Shown: piece after piece, positions 13,501-25,700 of the stretch
How the letters are laid out: each line of letters starts with the position of its first letter
How positions within the stretch are numbered: position 1 is the stretch's first letter
Source: Pyrenula massariospora
Taxonomy: Eukaryota > Ascomycota > Eurotiomycetes > Pyrenulales > Pyrenulaceae
DNA length: 64,000 nt
Assembly: GCA_021030905.1 (NCBI GenBank)
Contig: JAGFMI010000010.1
Span: 1,054,001 to 1,118,000, forward strand
Direction: 5' to 3'
The notes under the pieces: model-generated
Databases searched by the model: none
What the model was told of the DNA's origin: nothing
The model's input: only the letters and a program-made list of their open reading frames with translations
Program-made: the position numbers and the translations under genes

Positions 13501-15848
13501 CTTGTCTCCAGTACTCTTCTCTTTACTATCAACGTAGAATTGTAACCTCTTATGAAAGCTCAAAGAATTGTCATCCGAAAACTTCTTATTGCTTCCCAAC
13601 AGGTTTGCAACATTGCCATGCCGCATCAGGCGGTCGATGGAAGACCCAGCCATATCTTCCTTTGTCATTTTGGGGTAGACTGCTTTGATCTTTGCGTATG
13701 CAATGCCAGCTTCGGAAGATTCATCAGTGCATTCTCTAGAGACCGCGCCGTTCCCGTCTAGAAGATCCTTAAATAGTATTTTGAGCTCCTTCTGCCAATC
13801 TTCAGCAGCAATGAATTCAATCTCCGCGCAATAGGGATCATCACCATAGTTGTATGAGATTTCCGTCACAACGGCAGTACAAGCGCGCATACAATTCGTT
13901 GGGACGAGGCGCTCCTCATCAAGCATGGCGTTGATGACAGACGATTTACCTGCTCCAGTGTTTCCGACAACACCGACAATGGTCTTCGTTCGCGTTGCTT
14001 GCTTTTGCACGTTCTCTATTGATGACAACCACTGTACGGATTCGGAATTGGTTGCGACAGAGGGATCTTTGAATGCCTCTTTTAATGTTTTCAATATCTC
14101 AACGCCTTTCTCTAGTCCTTGCTCAAGAGTTTCTGGAGACGCGTCTGCAAAGATGTGAGGAATATGCACAGTCACGGGACGCTGTTGTGGTTGTGGAGTC
14201 GACACTTGGAAAAGATCTTTGGAAATGGCTGAAGCTGCGGGTGTACGCTGGGGAGAGCTCTTCTTAATAGACGGAAGTGAACTAGAGGCGCATTGATTGT
14301 CTTTCGTTGCCTGCCATTCGCCTCTATCTCCATTGTGTTCTTTGCCTTCGTATATTGGAACATCAAATCTTGCCGGAGAGGGAAACTTAATTGGCTCCTT
14401 TTGTAGCTCAGTCGAGATAGAGCCAAGGGAACGAATTTGAATGTCGCCGTCACCCGCTGTCCATCCTGCGCAGACATCGCTGAGAAGCTTTCTCCGGCTA
14501 GCAGGGTCTTTGTGCCAATAGCCGCCAATATCACGCTCCAGATAAGAGAACTGTCTCTCTTGATGGTATTGCCAAAACCCACGTCGGAATGATTGAGCAA
14601 AGTGGGAACGGATTTGCGGAGCGGTTTTGGCATTTGGAAAGTTTAGAGCATGGATTCGTGCGCCTCTGGTAATATAATGTGCTACCTCATCTCGAGAGAG
14701 CCGACGCCATTCGTCCTCAATCTTCGAGGTAAACAGAGCTGTAACGAATTAGTAATCCGAGCTTCATCGTCGTTTAGGACCTACCAAAATCACGTGAGCC
14801 GGGCTCTGGCGTTCCTATCGATCGACGCTCACAGATGAAGTCGAGATACCCAGAATCCAATGCGCCTTGCCCTATAAGCTTGTACGAACATTCGGAGGGA
14901 GGAGACGCATGGTGTAGCTGGCCCTTTCGAGGCACAGTTGCAGAACTTTCGCGTGGAGGTCGGCTCTCAGGAATCACGGAATGTCGATCGAAAGCGTGAG
15001 ACTCACAATCAGATTCAGGAGAAATTGATCCACTTGTGCTTCGAGCTCTTATTTCTGTTTGTTCCGCTTGCCATGGCATTCTGGTTTCCTCCTTTTGTGA
15101 CGAAGATGATGGACTTTTCAAATGCTTTCTATGGAAGAGTTGTGATGGTTGTATAGCTTCAATAGCGATAATGCTATCTTTGTGGCTGTCTACTTCTGAC
15201 ACCGGCAGTGATAGATCTGGGACGACGACAGAATCATGTGCGAGGAGGATCTCGACGCTGGCGGCATAGCCCTGTGCAGACTTGTAGCTGTCTCGGATTT
15301 TGGTAAGAGTGGTACGCTATACTTTCAATCAGCTTCTCGAAGACAAAGGCAAACGTGAAAGGCAGTTCTATGTTTGGGCAAGCGCTAAGCTGGTAAGTAG
15401 ATGGAGAGTTCTTAGCTTCCAAAACATTTTATGTGCTAAGGAAATTACATCATAAACAGCATCGTCAGTCATCCCGTGAGATCATTTACAAAGCAAGAGT
15501 TGTAGAGACAGAGCTTTGCTTCCAATTTCGCAGGTGATTGCTGCCTGATGAAAAATTTTCAAGTACGGGGTGTGCCTTTTCACTTTAACTCTCGGGTCTC
15601 CTAGTCATTCACATTAGGGGGCCAATGCCAAGGGTAACTTACTCCAGGACATTTGACCCATAACAAGTCAGTCTGTTTGGTGATGTGATCAGGCAATTTG
15701 GCATCGTTGAGGACCGCCACAAGAAATGTCCCCGGCTTGTGTGGTAAGTCAGGCTTCACTTCCTTGACACGCTCATGAAAGTTTCTGTTCCTCGTGAGCT
15801 GGCTATTGAAGGTTGCTGGGTGGTCAAAAATACTTACACTTGGTGCAT
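10520..15848 (-). CDS. Nuclear GTPase SLIP-GC-like, dynamin-superfamily protein
   Basis: A multi-exon gene. Well supported exons are 14785..~15300, 12413..14738, 12105..12363 and 10520..~11959. Introns are 14739-14784 and 12364-12412, plus one starting at 12104 whose best acceptor is near 11960 after a TACTAAT branch site. The GTPase domain shows a P-loop (GNTGAGKSS, about 13940-13965), a G3 DLPG and a G4 SKTD. Behind it come coiled coils, a basic nuclear-localisation-like patch (KKRK, RRKKRK) and an acidic disordered tail. Further 5', coding-looking exons at 15643..15790 (ending at a clean GTAAGT), 15490..15544 and ~15340..15415 lead back to an ATG at 15848. Those joins are proposed, and the one near 15310-15345 is unresolved. 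The long frame from 14205 begins at GTG in mid-exon and is not a start. Family known: dynamin-like large GTPases, SLIP-GC in vertebrates; fungal roles are largely unknown. Confidence 0.8.
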
Positions 15849-16357
15849 GGCTGCTGCGATCACTAAGTTAGCACCGTTAAGCTGTCTCTCAATTGTCCGC
15901 CGTAGGAGGGTGACATCAGAAGTTAGTATAGATCTCCTGTTAGTATCCAACAAGCCGTAGCTATACCCATCGGGGGCTGATTGCCGAAGGTGGGCGGGCA
16001 GAAGCTACACGACCGGTGTGCCAGAAAAAGGAAACAATTGGTTAACGGTTTTCCTGTGGCAGACGCGTTTGGCGACTGCCAAGACATCGTCGCCCGACAC
16101 GCTAATTTAGCGTACCTTTTATGTGGGTCTTTGCTGGTATCGATAAAGCGGGGGTTGAGTGAGTGAACCTCGGAGTCGCTAACAGTCGGACAAGATCTGG
16201 AAACAGAGACAAGAATGAAAAGAGCCCAAGTTACTTACCTCCAAATGCTAACCTTGTGCTTGGAAAAAGTCACCTCATCCCATCTGGCACTTCAGAACTT
16301 GAGCGTTAATAGCCTGTGGAAAAAGCCCGCACATATCAAAGCAAAAGAATGTTCTAT
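15849..16357. other. Intergenic between lipoyl synthase 3' end and GTPase 5' end
   Basis: The 509 bp separates two minus-strand genes in tandem and should hold the GTPase promoter. Short + strand frames here show no domain. Confidence 0.55.
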
Positions 16358-17614
16358 TCATGTCCGCAGCAGCGGCGATTGCTTCTCAGCTATATCCACC
16401 ACAATGGTTTCTTGCCTGCCTGCCCTTCTCTTCTTCAGCACATTCTCGATGAATGCTTCCCCCGCTTTGTACGAGCTTCTCACTAACGGCCCACTTGCAC
16501 AATAGAGGAATCCCATGTCGAGCGCTCTTTGCCGCCACATTTCAAATTTGTCAGGTGTAACATATTCTTGCACAGGCATGTGCCTCTTCGTTGGCCGCAT
16601 GTATTGCCCAAACGTGACCACATCGACGTTAATGCGCCGCAGCTCTCGAAGAGCTTCCCACATTTGTTCTTCGCTTTCACCCAGACCAAGCATCATTGAT
16701 GTCTTTGTGATCAAGCCTTCCTTGGACTTCTTCGCAGCATCCAAAACGCTCAAGCTCTGTCGGAAAGTCGCTCTCCGATCCCTGACTTGCGGCGTCAAGG
16801 CTTCCACTGTCTCGACATTATGCGCGAACACATCCAATCCACTCGTCGACACCAGCCGTACCATCTCCAAGTCACCAGCGAAATCCCCCGTTAAGCTTTC
16901 AACCAGCATCGTGGGAGCTTTCTGCTTGATCTTCATCACAGTCTCCGCAAAATGTCGCGCGCCACTATCAGCTAGATCGTCTCGGTCGACAGCAGTGAGA
17001 ACAACGTAGCCCAGCCCCCAACGCGATAGCGCTTCGGCGGTATTTTCAGGCTCATGAGGATCGAGCGGCGGGGGAGCCTTTGAGGTCTTAACACTGCAAA
17101 ATCGGCAACCACGAGTGCAAGTATCCCCCATCAGCATGATGGTGGCAGTAGCGGCAGACTTGGAGCTTCCACCCCAGCAGTCGGAGATGTTGGGACATCG
17201 GGCCTCCTCGCAGACTGTATGTAGGTTTAGACCTCTGAGGTCATTTTTGATTTTCTTGTAAGAAGATGAGTCGGGTATTGGGGTCTTCAGCCACGATGGC
17301 AATCGTGTGATCTCTTTCTTCTTGCCAGCGGGGCCAACGTAGGCGGTTTGGAGAGAGTAGGGAGAGGTTGAGGGGCCACTACCATCTTTGACGAAGTCTG
17401 CTAAGGACGGTCCTGCATTCAATCGGTCTGCGAATGTTGTAGGTTTTATCCGAGGTTTGTCGGTAGGTGAATCTATTGTGGAAGCACCAGGGACTGTGGT
17501 GGCAAGGGCTCGGGATGAGGTTGTGATGGTGCGAGATGATCGAGCGATAGATCTCGACGGTATCGTAAGATTTGTACAGAAGATGCATCGATATGCACTC
17601 ACAGCAGCAGCCAT
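16358..17614 (-). CDS. LIP5: Lipoyl synthase, mitochondrial (radical SAM)
   Basis: 418 codons in one frame. The enzyme inserts two sulfur atoms into octanoyl groups on lipoyl-dependent proteins such as pyruvate dehydrogenase E2 and GCV H-protein, in the mitochondrial matrix. The auxiliary 4Fe-4S ligands [12 protein letters not shown] (C135, C140, C146) and the radical-SAM motif CTRGCRFC (C166, C170, C173) are both present. The C-terminal RSSYKAGE supplies the conserved serine that ligates the auxiliary cluster. The first ~40 residues are Arg/Ser/Thr-rich without acids, as expected of a mitochondrial presequence. A GTGAGT just after the start resembles a donor, but removing it would break the frame, so the unspliced reading is preferred. 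Length is normal for the fungal family. Confidence 0.95.
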   Translation of the reverse strand: MAAAVSAYRCIFCTNLTIPSRSIARSSRTITTSSRALATTVPGASTIDSPTDKPRIKPTTFADRLNAGPSLADFVKDGSGPSTSPYSLQTAYVGPAGKKKEITRLPSWLKTPIPDSSSYKKIKNDLRGLNLHTVCEEARCPNISDCWGGSSKSAATATIMLMGDTCTRGCRFCSVKTSKAPPPLDPHEPENTAEALSRWGLGYVVLTAVDRDDLADSGARHFAETVMKIKQKAPTMLVESLTGDFAGDLEMVRLVSTSGLDVFAHNVETVEALTPQVRDRRATFRQSLSVLDAAKKSKEGLITKTSMMLGLGESEEQMWEALRELRRINVDVVTFGQYMRPTKRHMPVQEYVTPDKFEMWRQRALDMGFLYCASGPLVRSSYKAGEAFIENVLKKRRAGRQETIVVDIAEKQSPLLRT

Positions 17615-18162
17615 TGTGACTCGGGATGAAAGGTTGAGATTCGCCAGGAGTGTCGTTCAACTCGGCGATATAAGCTGCGGCGGCGAAGTTAGCGGGTGGA
17701 AAGCGGTGCGAGAGTTGTCGGACTTTTAATTATCCGAGAGCGCTGACACCTGCAATTCCATTGGGCTACGATCGCTGTCCTTACTGGCAAGCAACTTTGC
17801 TCTATAGGACGAATAAGATCTGAGATGGACGGTCTAGCAAACACAGACCTTTTAATGAGTCTGATCAGATTGAGATCTTCGCTTCATAAGTCATGTGCTA
17901 GAGATCTCGGGATACCTTTCATGGTGAGCTGTTTGATTGGTCTCCTGTTCTGACTCCGCCAGGCTTGACTTGAATGCTGAAACAGGGCTTTTGTTGGTGA
18001 CCTAGCATGTATTTATTCCTTTCGTTTATCTCTCGAAGCTCAGCTTCAAGGCTTCAAACGTGTTCTTTATCATCAGATGTAAGACATGCGCCACCATCTC
18101 TCCACATTCTCAAATGGGTTGAAGGTTGCGATCCATTTGCTGCCGTATAGTAAAGAGCATCA
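17615..18162. promoter_or_regulatory. Divergent promoter between lipoyl synthase and the F-box-like gene
   Basis: The 548 bp separates head-to-head genes on opposite strands. No specific binding site was recognised. Confidence 0.5.
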
Positions 18163-19139
18163 TGCCCCACATGGAGCGAACGATTCCTATTCTGCAAATC
18201 ACCGCGACGAACGATATTCCAAGAAGTACTCCAAGTATCCTTGACAAGTTGCCGCCAGAGATACGAGTTCAAATTTGGACATACGCCCTAACATCCTCCA
18301 CCAGATATTTAACAGTTCGGCCTCTCGCAGTAGCGGGCGGAGGTCCTTACTTCATCCCAGTGAACATGCGATCTGACCAATCCACCTCTCCCGAAAGAAT
18401 CGCCTTTCCCTCACTCATATACACCTGCAAGACCATCAACCGCGAAGCAAAGGCGCTCCTCTTCCAGGAAAACACAATCTTCTACTTCACCCATCATTAG
18501 TTCATCTACACATCATTTCAACTACAGAAATCAGTAAGACTTCGCATCCAGCACATCTGGATCCATACTCCCCTTGGTCAGTGGAGCGAAGTCCAGCATC
18601 TCGATCGAACGCTGTTGATTCTTGCGCGGTGGCTGAAACGCGGCGGGGAGCTCAAGACCCTCACCGTCGGCGCGTTTCTGAGCGTAAAGAGGTTCGGCTG
18701 GCTCCTTCAACAGAGGCGCCTGGGTAGAGCTCCACCGTCGGGGCGTGGAAGATTTGCCATCCCTCAGTACGGGGACTTCTACAACTTGGTGGACATTTTC
18801 AGAGATAATAGGGAGCGGTTCAGGAATCGTTGGAAAGGAGTGACCAGGCGGCTGGAGTTGTGGGTTGACGATCCTTCGGAGAGCTTATTGGATAGTCTTG
18901 AAGCGCAGTACACGGTGAGGGAGATGCATGATGCCTTTGGAGGGGAGCTGTGGATTAATGATCGGTTGCGGTGCAGGGATGGGGAGCGGGTTTCTGAGCT
19001 TGTCCGGAGAAACAAGCCCAGTGTCTGGCATGAATTGAAAAGGTACGACTCTCGGCGGGGCGATCAACCTTATGCTGGGGAAAGTGGAACTGGGCTCGGC
19101 GTAGAGTTCCTGCTAGTTCATCAACATGTTCAGGTATAA
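18163..19139 (+). pseudogene. F-box-like (DUF7730/2EXR-type) protein with one in-frame stop
   Basis: The ATG at 18163 opens a frame with the F-box-like LDKLPPEIRVQIWTYAL and the conserved LIYTCKTINREAKALLF block common in Leotiomycete and Dothideomycete proteins of this type. A TAG at 18498-18500 stops it. The same frame then continues to 19139 with good coding character (for example RIQHIWIHTPLGQWSE and LELWVDDPSESLLDSL). No GT donor between the conserved block and the TAG would allow splicing it out. Either the gene is inactivated, a base is wrong in the assembly, or only the 112-residue upstream part is made. CAG to TAG, a C-to-T change, is the simplest origin (inference). Function in the family is unknown beyond a possible ubiquitin-ligase adaptor role. 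Confidence 0.6.
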
Positions 19140-20763
19140 TTAATTCACCTTAGCAACGCTCCACCAAAGGCGGCTAAAAGCATTCCGTGATGCTGCCTAC
19201 CTACCAACTAGGCTTCGATACGAATCCTTGTCACCGTGGTATTAACAAGCCAAGTTTTCAGCACATGGCCGTTTTGGCACTGTCAGCGTTCTGACATATC
19301 GTGACTCACGATTGTGAGGAAGCGATGATTTTTTCGAGATATCGATGGTACAGTTTCTGCGGATGGTAGGGGTAGCTCTATTACGGTGTGTGGAGGATGG
19401 TGCCGCGCTGGCTGGACTTGAACAAGTGATGAGATTAGCTTGGGGTGCTTATTGGGTTAGATAGATCTTGGGAAGGTGGCCTGTGTACGTTCGATCGGTG
19501 GATGTTCCGAATATCACGATTTGTGCGGCTGTGCAGAAGTCTCGGGGAACGGAGCGGGGAATGGTTATACGCTAGGGGCCACGGGGGGCTTGAGCAAGGA
19601 ACGATCCTTTGGGGTCGTGCTTGGAGAGCTTGATGGGAGGGCATGGGTAGTTTCCATAGAGTTCTAGAAGGGAAAATCACAGGTAGTCCCCGTATCGTAG
19701 CTTGATGGCTGGGGCCTCTCGTTCAGGGACTATGACAGGATTGGCGTCGTATACACGGTTTCGTATTCGGACAGCATACAGCGGCAGTTCGTCCTGTAAA
19801 AAAGTACAATCTTCTCCCGCACAGAACCGCACTGCGGCAACTTGACACGATGCGGCTCTATTGCTCGGGCATCATCACAGTAAGATGGAGGCCGAGGGTT
19901 CCGTGGTTTAGGTCAAAGGTGTGAGATAGGGGCCGGGATGTTCCATGCAAATTGGGACGCGCACGAGGCTGGCATTGTGCGACTTTACAAAACCGATACA
20001 GCGGTAGACTGACGGGGTTTGAGCCTAGATTGGAAAAAGGTACTCGAATAATGGTTTGAGCCTCATGGCTTTTGCCGTCGGAGACCCAGATCGAACGTGT
20101 CGGGGCTGCGTCAAAGCTGCGGGACAGGGTTTGTGATCTGGGGCCGTAGGGGACCCAGCGAATAGTACGGGGGCGTTGTGCCGTAGCGTTGTCGTTGGAG
20201 GTTTTAGTTATGAGCCTCATGAGATGGGCGTTGGATGGCGGAGAAGGTTTCAAGACGTAATGACCGTTTGGAGAAAATGGTACAGAACAGGGAGTTGGTT
20301 TGACCAAAGAGCAGCAGGGCAAGAAGGCAGCGTGGATTAATTTTGACGCATTACCACTGGGAAGGTGAAGAATGAAGTTAGACCCTGGAAGAGATGCACG
20401 TTTCCGGCCACCATCTGCAAGGCATCACTACTCGATGCATTTGTACGATGGGAGGTAACCTTGTAGGGATTGAAGGTCTGATTGCGAATGCGAAGGGGGA
20501 CATTTTAGGTCGAAGGGCCAAACCCCGACTTACTACCGGAAGGGGGCAGCTTCACGTGAAAAATCGACACGTGTTTTCCTCAGAAAAAGTTTAGGGTCAA
20601 AACCTTATGAGAAGCTTATGTGAAGCTTATGCGTACGTACAGAGACTGAAAAGGACCGCTCATGCCCCCGGATTGTGAAGATGGTAATTCTCCAGTCATA
20701 ATCCGATGTTGACGAAACAACATAAAGCGAAACTATTGCCGCTCTATTTCTAAGCTTATGACC
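19140..20763. other. Intergenic, no supported gene
   Basis: The 1.6 kb lies between the 3' ends of convergent genes. A 154-codon minus-strand frame (19858..20322) lacks homology cues and codon regularity. Nothing else was seen. Confidence 0.5.
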
Positions 20764-22714
20764 TCAAGCGCTATGATACCCAACCCCAGCAACCATTGGC
20801 GGTGCAAACAACATGTCACTACTCATCTCCGACACAGCCCTTCTTCGATGGCGACGATCGCCTAACGCTTCTTTCAAAAGACCCGGAAAGGAAGATCCCG
20901 ACATCTCCTCTGTCATTGGCATACAAGCGATCCTTGTCCATACTTCCTCCCAGCTGCTGATCCCCAGTCTTAGGGCACACTCGCCGAGCCGGGCAACGAA
21001 CCAGGGTCGGAGGCCGGTTGTATCTGGACTCCCCTTTTGGCAATCTGATGCCACGAAGAGGATGTACAGCAGGATCTCTGAAGGCATGGCTTGGAGCATA
21101 TAATCAATGTCGGCATCGGCTATTGTGTCGTGATGGCTGACGGATATTGGTGGCGAGAGTGAGGAGGACCTTGTTGCCAATGACTCAAGGCGGCTTTTGA
21201 GTCGACTCCAGATCACGGCAGTCACGCTACAGAGATCGGAGACAACGTAAAATGCAGAATGCAGAACGAGGAGCCCAGCAAGCAGTGCGCATTCTTCAAC
21301 TAATGACCAACGCGTGTGCGGGGAGGCGGCATCGTGTAGGTAAGTTACGATCGAAGCCTCGGTATTGAAGAGGTAGTCGTTGGAGAACTCGTAGCCGTCT
21401 GGGTCCGAGCCGGCATTCTCAGGGGAGGATGCGGAGGAAGCCGAAGAGCTGAGGGACAAGGACGAAAATGTCGGGGAGTCGAATGCTGGGCGCTGACAGT
21501 ACGTCCGATACGCTAGAAGCCGACGGATAGAGGACCAAAGAGAAAGGAGCTCGGTTCTGAAGGTGGTAAGTACGGCACGAGAGTAAGGCGTAGTGGAGTC
21601 AGGATGGGACGTGTGCATGAGCCAGGATTTAGGCGGCGGTAGACTAAGCAACGGAGGGGGGAAGGGTGGAGGTAAGGAGGAGACGATGGCAGCTTTGTTC
21701 GAAAGACTAAGATCGTTAGGCCTTTGTAGGCGGGAAAAGGGTGATAGGAGAGCATACTATGATGCAATTAGACTGATATGCTGAGGAAGAACATCTAGGC
21801 CACCAAACTGGACGGCCAATTGATATAAACCGCGTAAATGTAGATAGGCGTCTTGCTCTCGCCGCGTGATTCCCTGGTAAATGTTAGTACTTTCCGATGA
21901 AGCATTTCTGATGAATCTTACATCTATTTGCGCAAGCATGATGATAGTAGTGCCGATAGCTCCAAGGTCACTTTGAGTTACGCGGGAAAGTCGCTCATGT
22001 AGAGCTTGGATTGCCTGGTGCTTCAATTCAAGGAACGAAGGCGTAATGATACCATCAAAGAACCCGAAAAGACCGCCGCCAGGTCTTGATCCGTCCAGGC
22101 CGGGGGCATAGTATTCTGCGCTGGTAGCTAGAATTGAATAGATGGTAGGTTTTGAAAATTCGTGAAGTTTCTGATTCGATTCTTCAGATGGCGGCCTTGA
22201 AATATCTGCCCGGATGTGTTAGCAGGACCTGACATTACGGGCCGAGCGAATTCTGACAAGAATTGAGTTGTTCGAGCATCTCTAGTGAGTTAAGGATCGG
22301 AAAGACTCGAAATCTGTCGGCTTCGTGTGGACCGACGGCATCCCATATTCCCCATGAATTAGAACATCGTGGGCAGGACTCTTGGCTTATCGAAGAGTCT
22401 CCCAAGGCCTTTAATCTGCTGACCGGATATGGACACGCGCAATTCGGGCATATTTTATCGACGGGTGAAGGGATATTGATGGCGCCATTAGCCGGCGGAG
22501 CAAGCTCTACCATGGCCTCTGCAAGCTTCTGTGCCGCTAGGGCTTTCTTTCGTTTTCCGTGCCTAACCAGCTGTGATCTGATTTCACGAATCTCTGCTGC
22601 AGACCTCCGATTTCTGCCATTAGGACCATGAGCGATATCATTTGCTACAAAGATAAGTTCGTTCTTTGGCAGTGGTCGAGGTTTCGAGCGGGAGCCGCGT
22701 TGTGATGAACCCAT
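20764..22714 (-). pseudogene. Fungal transcription-factor-like protein with an N-terminal Cys module, one in-frame TAG
   Basis: The ATG at 22714 begins a basic N-terminus (RSAAEIREIRSQLVRHGKRKKA) typical of fungal regulator-like proteins that lack a Zn2Cys6 cluster. Next comes a CPNCAC...CPRC module (C89, C92, C94, C114, C117). A first intron ends near 22206, with the donor near 22238-22258 uncertain. A second intron (about 21873-21922, GTAAGA to TACCAG with a CTAAC branch site) joins LAQID to GITRREQDAYLHLRGLY. The frame then runs into a TAG at 21757-21759 and continues uninterrupted to 20764 with the usual hydrophobic C-terminal half. The only splice that would skip the stop in frame is 36 nt with a poor GTTCTT donor. 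A TGG-to-TAG change at a position usually aromatic in such proteins is a likely cause (inference). If spliced or misread, the protein is about 550-600 residues. Confidence 0.6.
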
Positions 22715-25700
22715 TGGGGAAGATGGAAGAAGTTGGAGTTACGATAATCATTCTCAGAGTGGTTGCCGGATTCGAAGTCGACCTTTAATACCAGATCACA
22801 GATGGACGTTCATGGTTCTTGAGGGGGCCAGGGGTGCAACGTGGAGAGCTAGCCCTGTAACACTTCTGTTAAGCTTAGTTTTGGCGGCGGGCATCCTATG
22901 TGGCTTGTCGAGGTCCAGCAGAAGCCTAGTCGCGATCCAAGCCGGCACGTCATATAACAAATCGAAATCAGCCTCGAGGCTGTCGGATGCGTTCACAGCC
23001 GTTCGGGGCTTCCACCGTAGCTGCATTCATCCTCTAGGGAGATGCGGATGGAACAAAGTAGCGAAGACAGTGGAGATCAAACCATCAGAGATCCTGAGAT
23101 CCTTCGGCCAGGTCGGCGGTTGGTCCAGGGTAGTTCCAGCCGTCTGAGATTTGCTGTCACTGGCAGGGCGACATGGACAATCTAACAGACCTCAATGTTG
23201 TCTGGCAAGGCCGGTACAGAGTGTATGCTGCTGTACGGGCGCTAAATTTCATCGAGACTTAAGGTTGCTCCTTAGCGTTGCCATCCCACCACCAAAGATG
23301 CATCAGCAACAAGACGGTGCCATTACATACCGTGACAGCCCCCACTAGCGGCCAACCAAGCGTTGCTTCATCACGTCTGTGCATGTCTTTGGACGCTTCG
23401 TATCGGGGGCTTTTACGAGAATGCATAAGCTAGTCTCGATGACAATTCAATACTTCTGGGGCAGAAAGATAGATCGAAACGTGCCTGTGATGCGCGAAAC
23501 AAGTAGATAGACATTTGGTGAGGGATTGGAAAATGGATTGACAGCCTGAGTAAAAGGGCGAGGGGGACAAATGGTATATGAAGGGGCCAGACGGTAAGAT
23601 TCGTACCCAATCGCAAGGAGATAAACCTGAGGCTCTGAGCCGTGTGCATTCGTGCCAAGTCACCATCTTTGGCTTTGAAAACACCCACTCTCCATGGGTC
23701 AATGACGAAGAGAAGGCCGGAGTCGCGGCCGCGCTAGCTGCTCAAGGGATGCGTAGGGCTGTCTATTAGGTTTGGATTTGCATGGTCCTAAAAGTCGGCT
23801 GGAGAGTGGATTGGGGCTGGCTGGCGGCGCGGAATGCCTTCGATATGCTTCGCTTGCAGTAGTGGAATCCTTCTCAGTGACCTCCCGGGGCTTATCTGTC
23901 GCCAGCCCCAGCAGAGATGAGCAATAAGCTCACCGACCTGGCAAATGGTCCAGGGACATCTGATGTGCCCGAAACACCAGCAGGGAGGAGGCGAATGATT
24001 GGGGGTTGCAGCCAGAAATAGAGCAGAGCAGTCTGTTAATGTTCGCTGGGTCTCTGTTACGGCTGGTGGTGGTAATTTTGCTCGCTCCGACGGCGTTATG
24101 GCCGTCGCCCTGAGATAGCACCGAGACCGCCTCGCCGCGGCCGCAACGTCCCGAGAATCCCGACCGTGGCCTTTGGATGCTAATCTGAACCTCCTTCTCA
24201 GCCCTCCTCTCCTTTTGAGCCATCTCATTCCCACGCGATTAGGAAGCCTCCCAGCCGCGTTCGAGCCGTGAAAGCTGAACCGAGCTGCTCTCTGCTATTT
24301 CTAGTGCTCTTGCACTTCATGGTCTCCCACTTGCTTCTGACCGCTCGTGTCCCGTGATGAAAAAGACAACATGGAAAGCCACGAAGGAAGGCTTGGAAAT
24401 CCAGCGCATCGGCCTCATCCTTCTAGAAACGAATCAATGTTTGCACTAATTTGCTGCTGCCATATGCTCTGGCCTGCATTTCCCAGCAATTTGCTCCGTG
24501 TGAAGAGGCCAAGGCGGCATATGCCATTAGCTTCCGGCCGGGCTTAGGAGAACAGCCCCCCACATTAAAAGGCCACGTCCTCGCATAGTGGGTCTTTGCT
24601 TGCAGCCTTTCTGGCGACCTTCGTTTTTTTGCTTGGCCAAGCTCGCTGCTCTCTTTCTAGGGTCTTTCGACGATGGATTCGACCCAAGAGAACCTTACAT
24701 TTGCTTATCAGCCACATGTATCACTTGACTTACCCCTACCCATTGTCTACCGGCCCCGGTTTAGCTTCCGTCACAGCACGTTTCTCTTAGCTCGATACTC
24801 AATTTTAGCCTACCTTAGGGGGGGCCAGGCACAACTCTCCCGGCCAATGCACTCTGGCTCCTGCCAGCCATGGCATCGTCAAGTTCCGTCGGCTGTCGGC
24901 ATTGGCTAGAGGATCCCCTGTGATCCAGACTCTTGGGCTCATGCTATGTTCCATCATCTTTCCAGATTTTTCGAAGTGGAGCCCCTTCATCGTACGGTAC
25001 GAAATGCGAGATCCACCCTTAACTACCTTCCCTTCTTTTTACCAACGGATCTTCAGCCATGTGCTACCCCGCTTCCTTATCGTCTAATGCTTCCCTCAAG
25101 AGGAAATTACCATGAAGACTACGCCTGACTTGACGCCGGATCTCGGATCCTTATTAATTGGCAGGTCTATGTGCAGTGCCAGCTCCGATATCGCTCGCTA
25201 TAAGCCCTGTTGCACAATGTGTCTCTGGATCGATTGCGTTGCCGATCGCCGGACGGATCTTCCGCGCTACATGCCCTGTATTTTAAGTTATTGCAACCTC
25301 AGACGTCTTTTCCTCGTTGGGCTTAGCTGCCGCCACACGTCGAAAGAGAGTGTCGTTAGCAGGCATGACAGATCTGCGTTTCACCTTTTGGCCCCCCAAT
25401 CTTTTGCCCATTGTTTCTGGCGTCTCTGATCTATTTTAGTCACTCTTGCCACGACCGTTAGAATTGCCTAATACGGCTGTGAGTGAAGGTTGCTGTTGAC
25501 TTTGCGGGGCTGTACTGTCGCTATCATACTGATCTAAGCTCCGAGCTCCTGGTAATGTTATGACCAATAGTCGTTGTTCGAGTTTCTACATGATATAGCA
25601 GCTAGTGATAGTCAATCTTTCATCTGGATGCCTAGAGGGGACTTGCCTCCGTACAATATCAAGACTGTTGGCAAGTTAACCTTGACTATTCGATATTACC

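Noticed and set aside
14172-14633. 153-codon minus-strand frame
   Set aside because: Wrong frame; the continuous GTPase exon (12413-14738) reads another frame here with better coding content.
16515-17009. 164-codon + strand frame
   Set aside because: Antisense of the lipoyl synthase gene.
19858-20322. 154-codon minus-strand frame
   Set aside because: No domain and no supporting splice or start context; likely chance.
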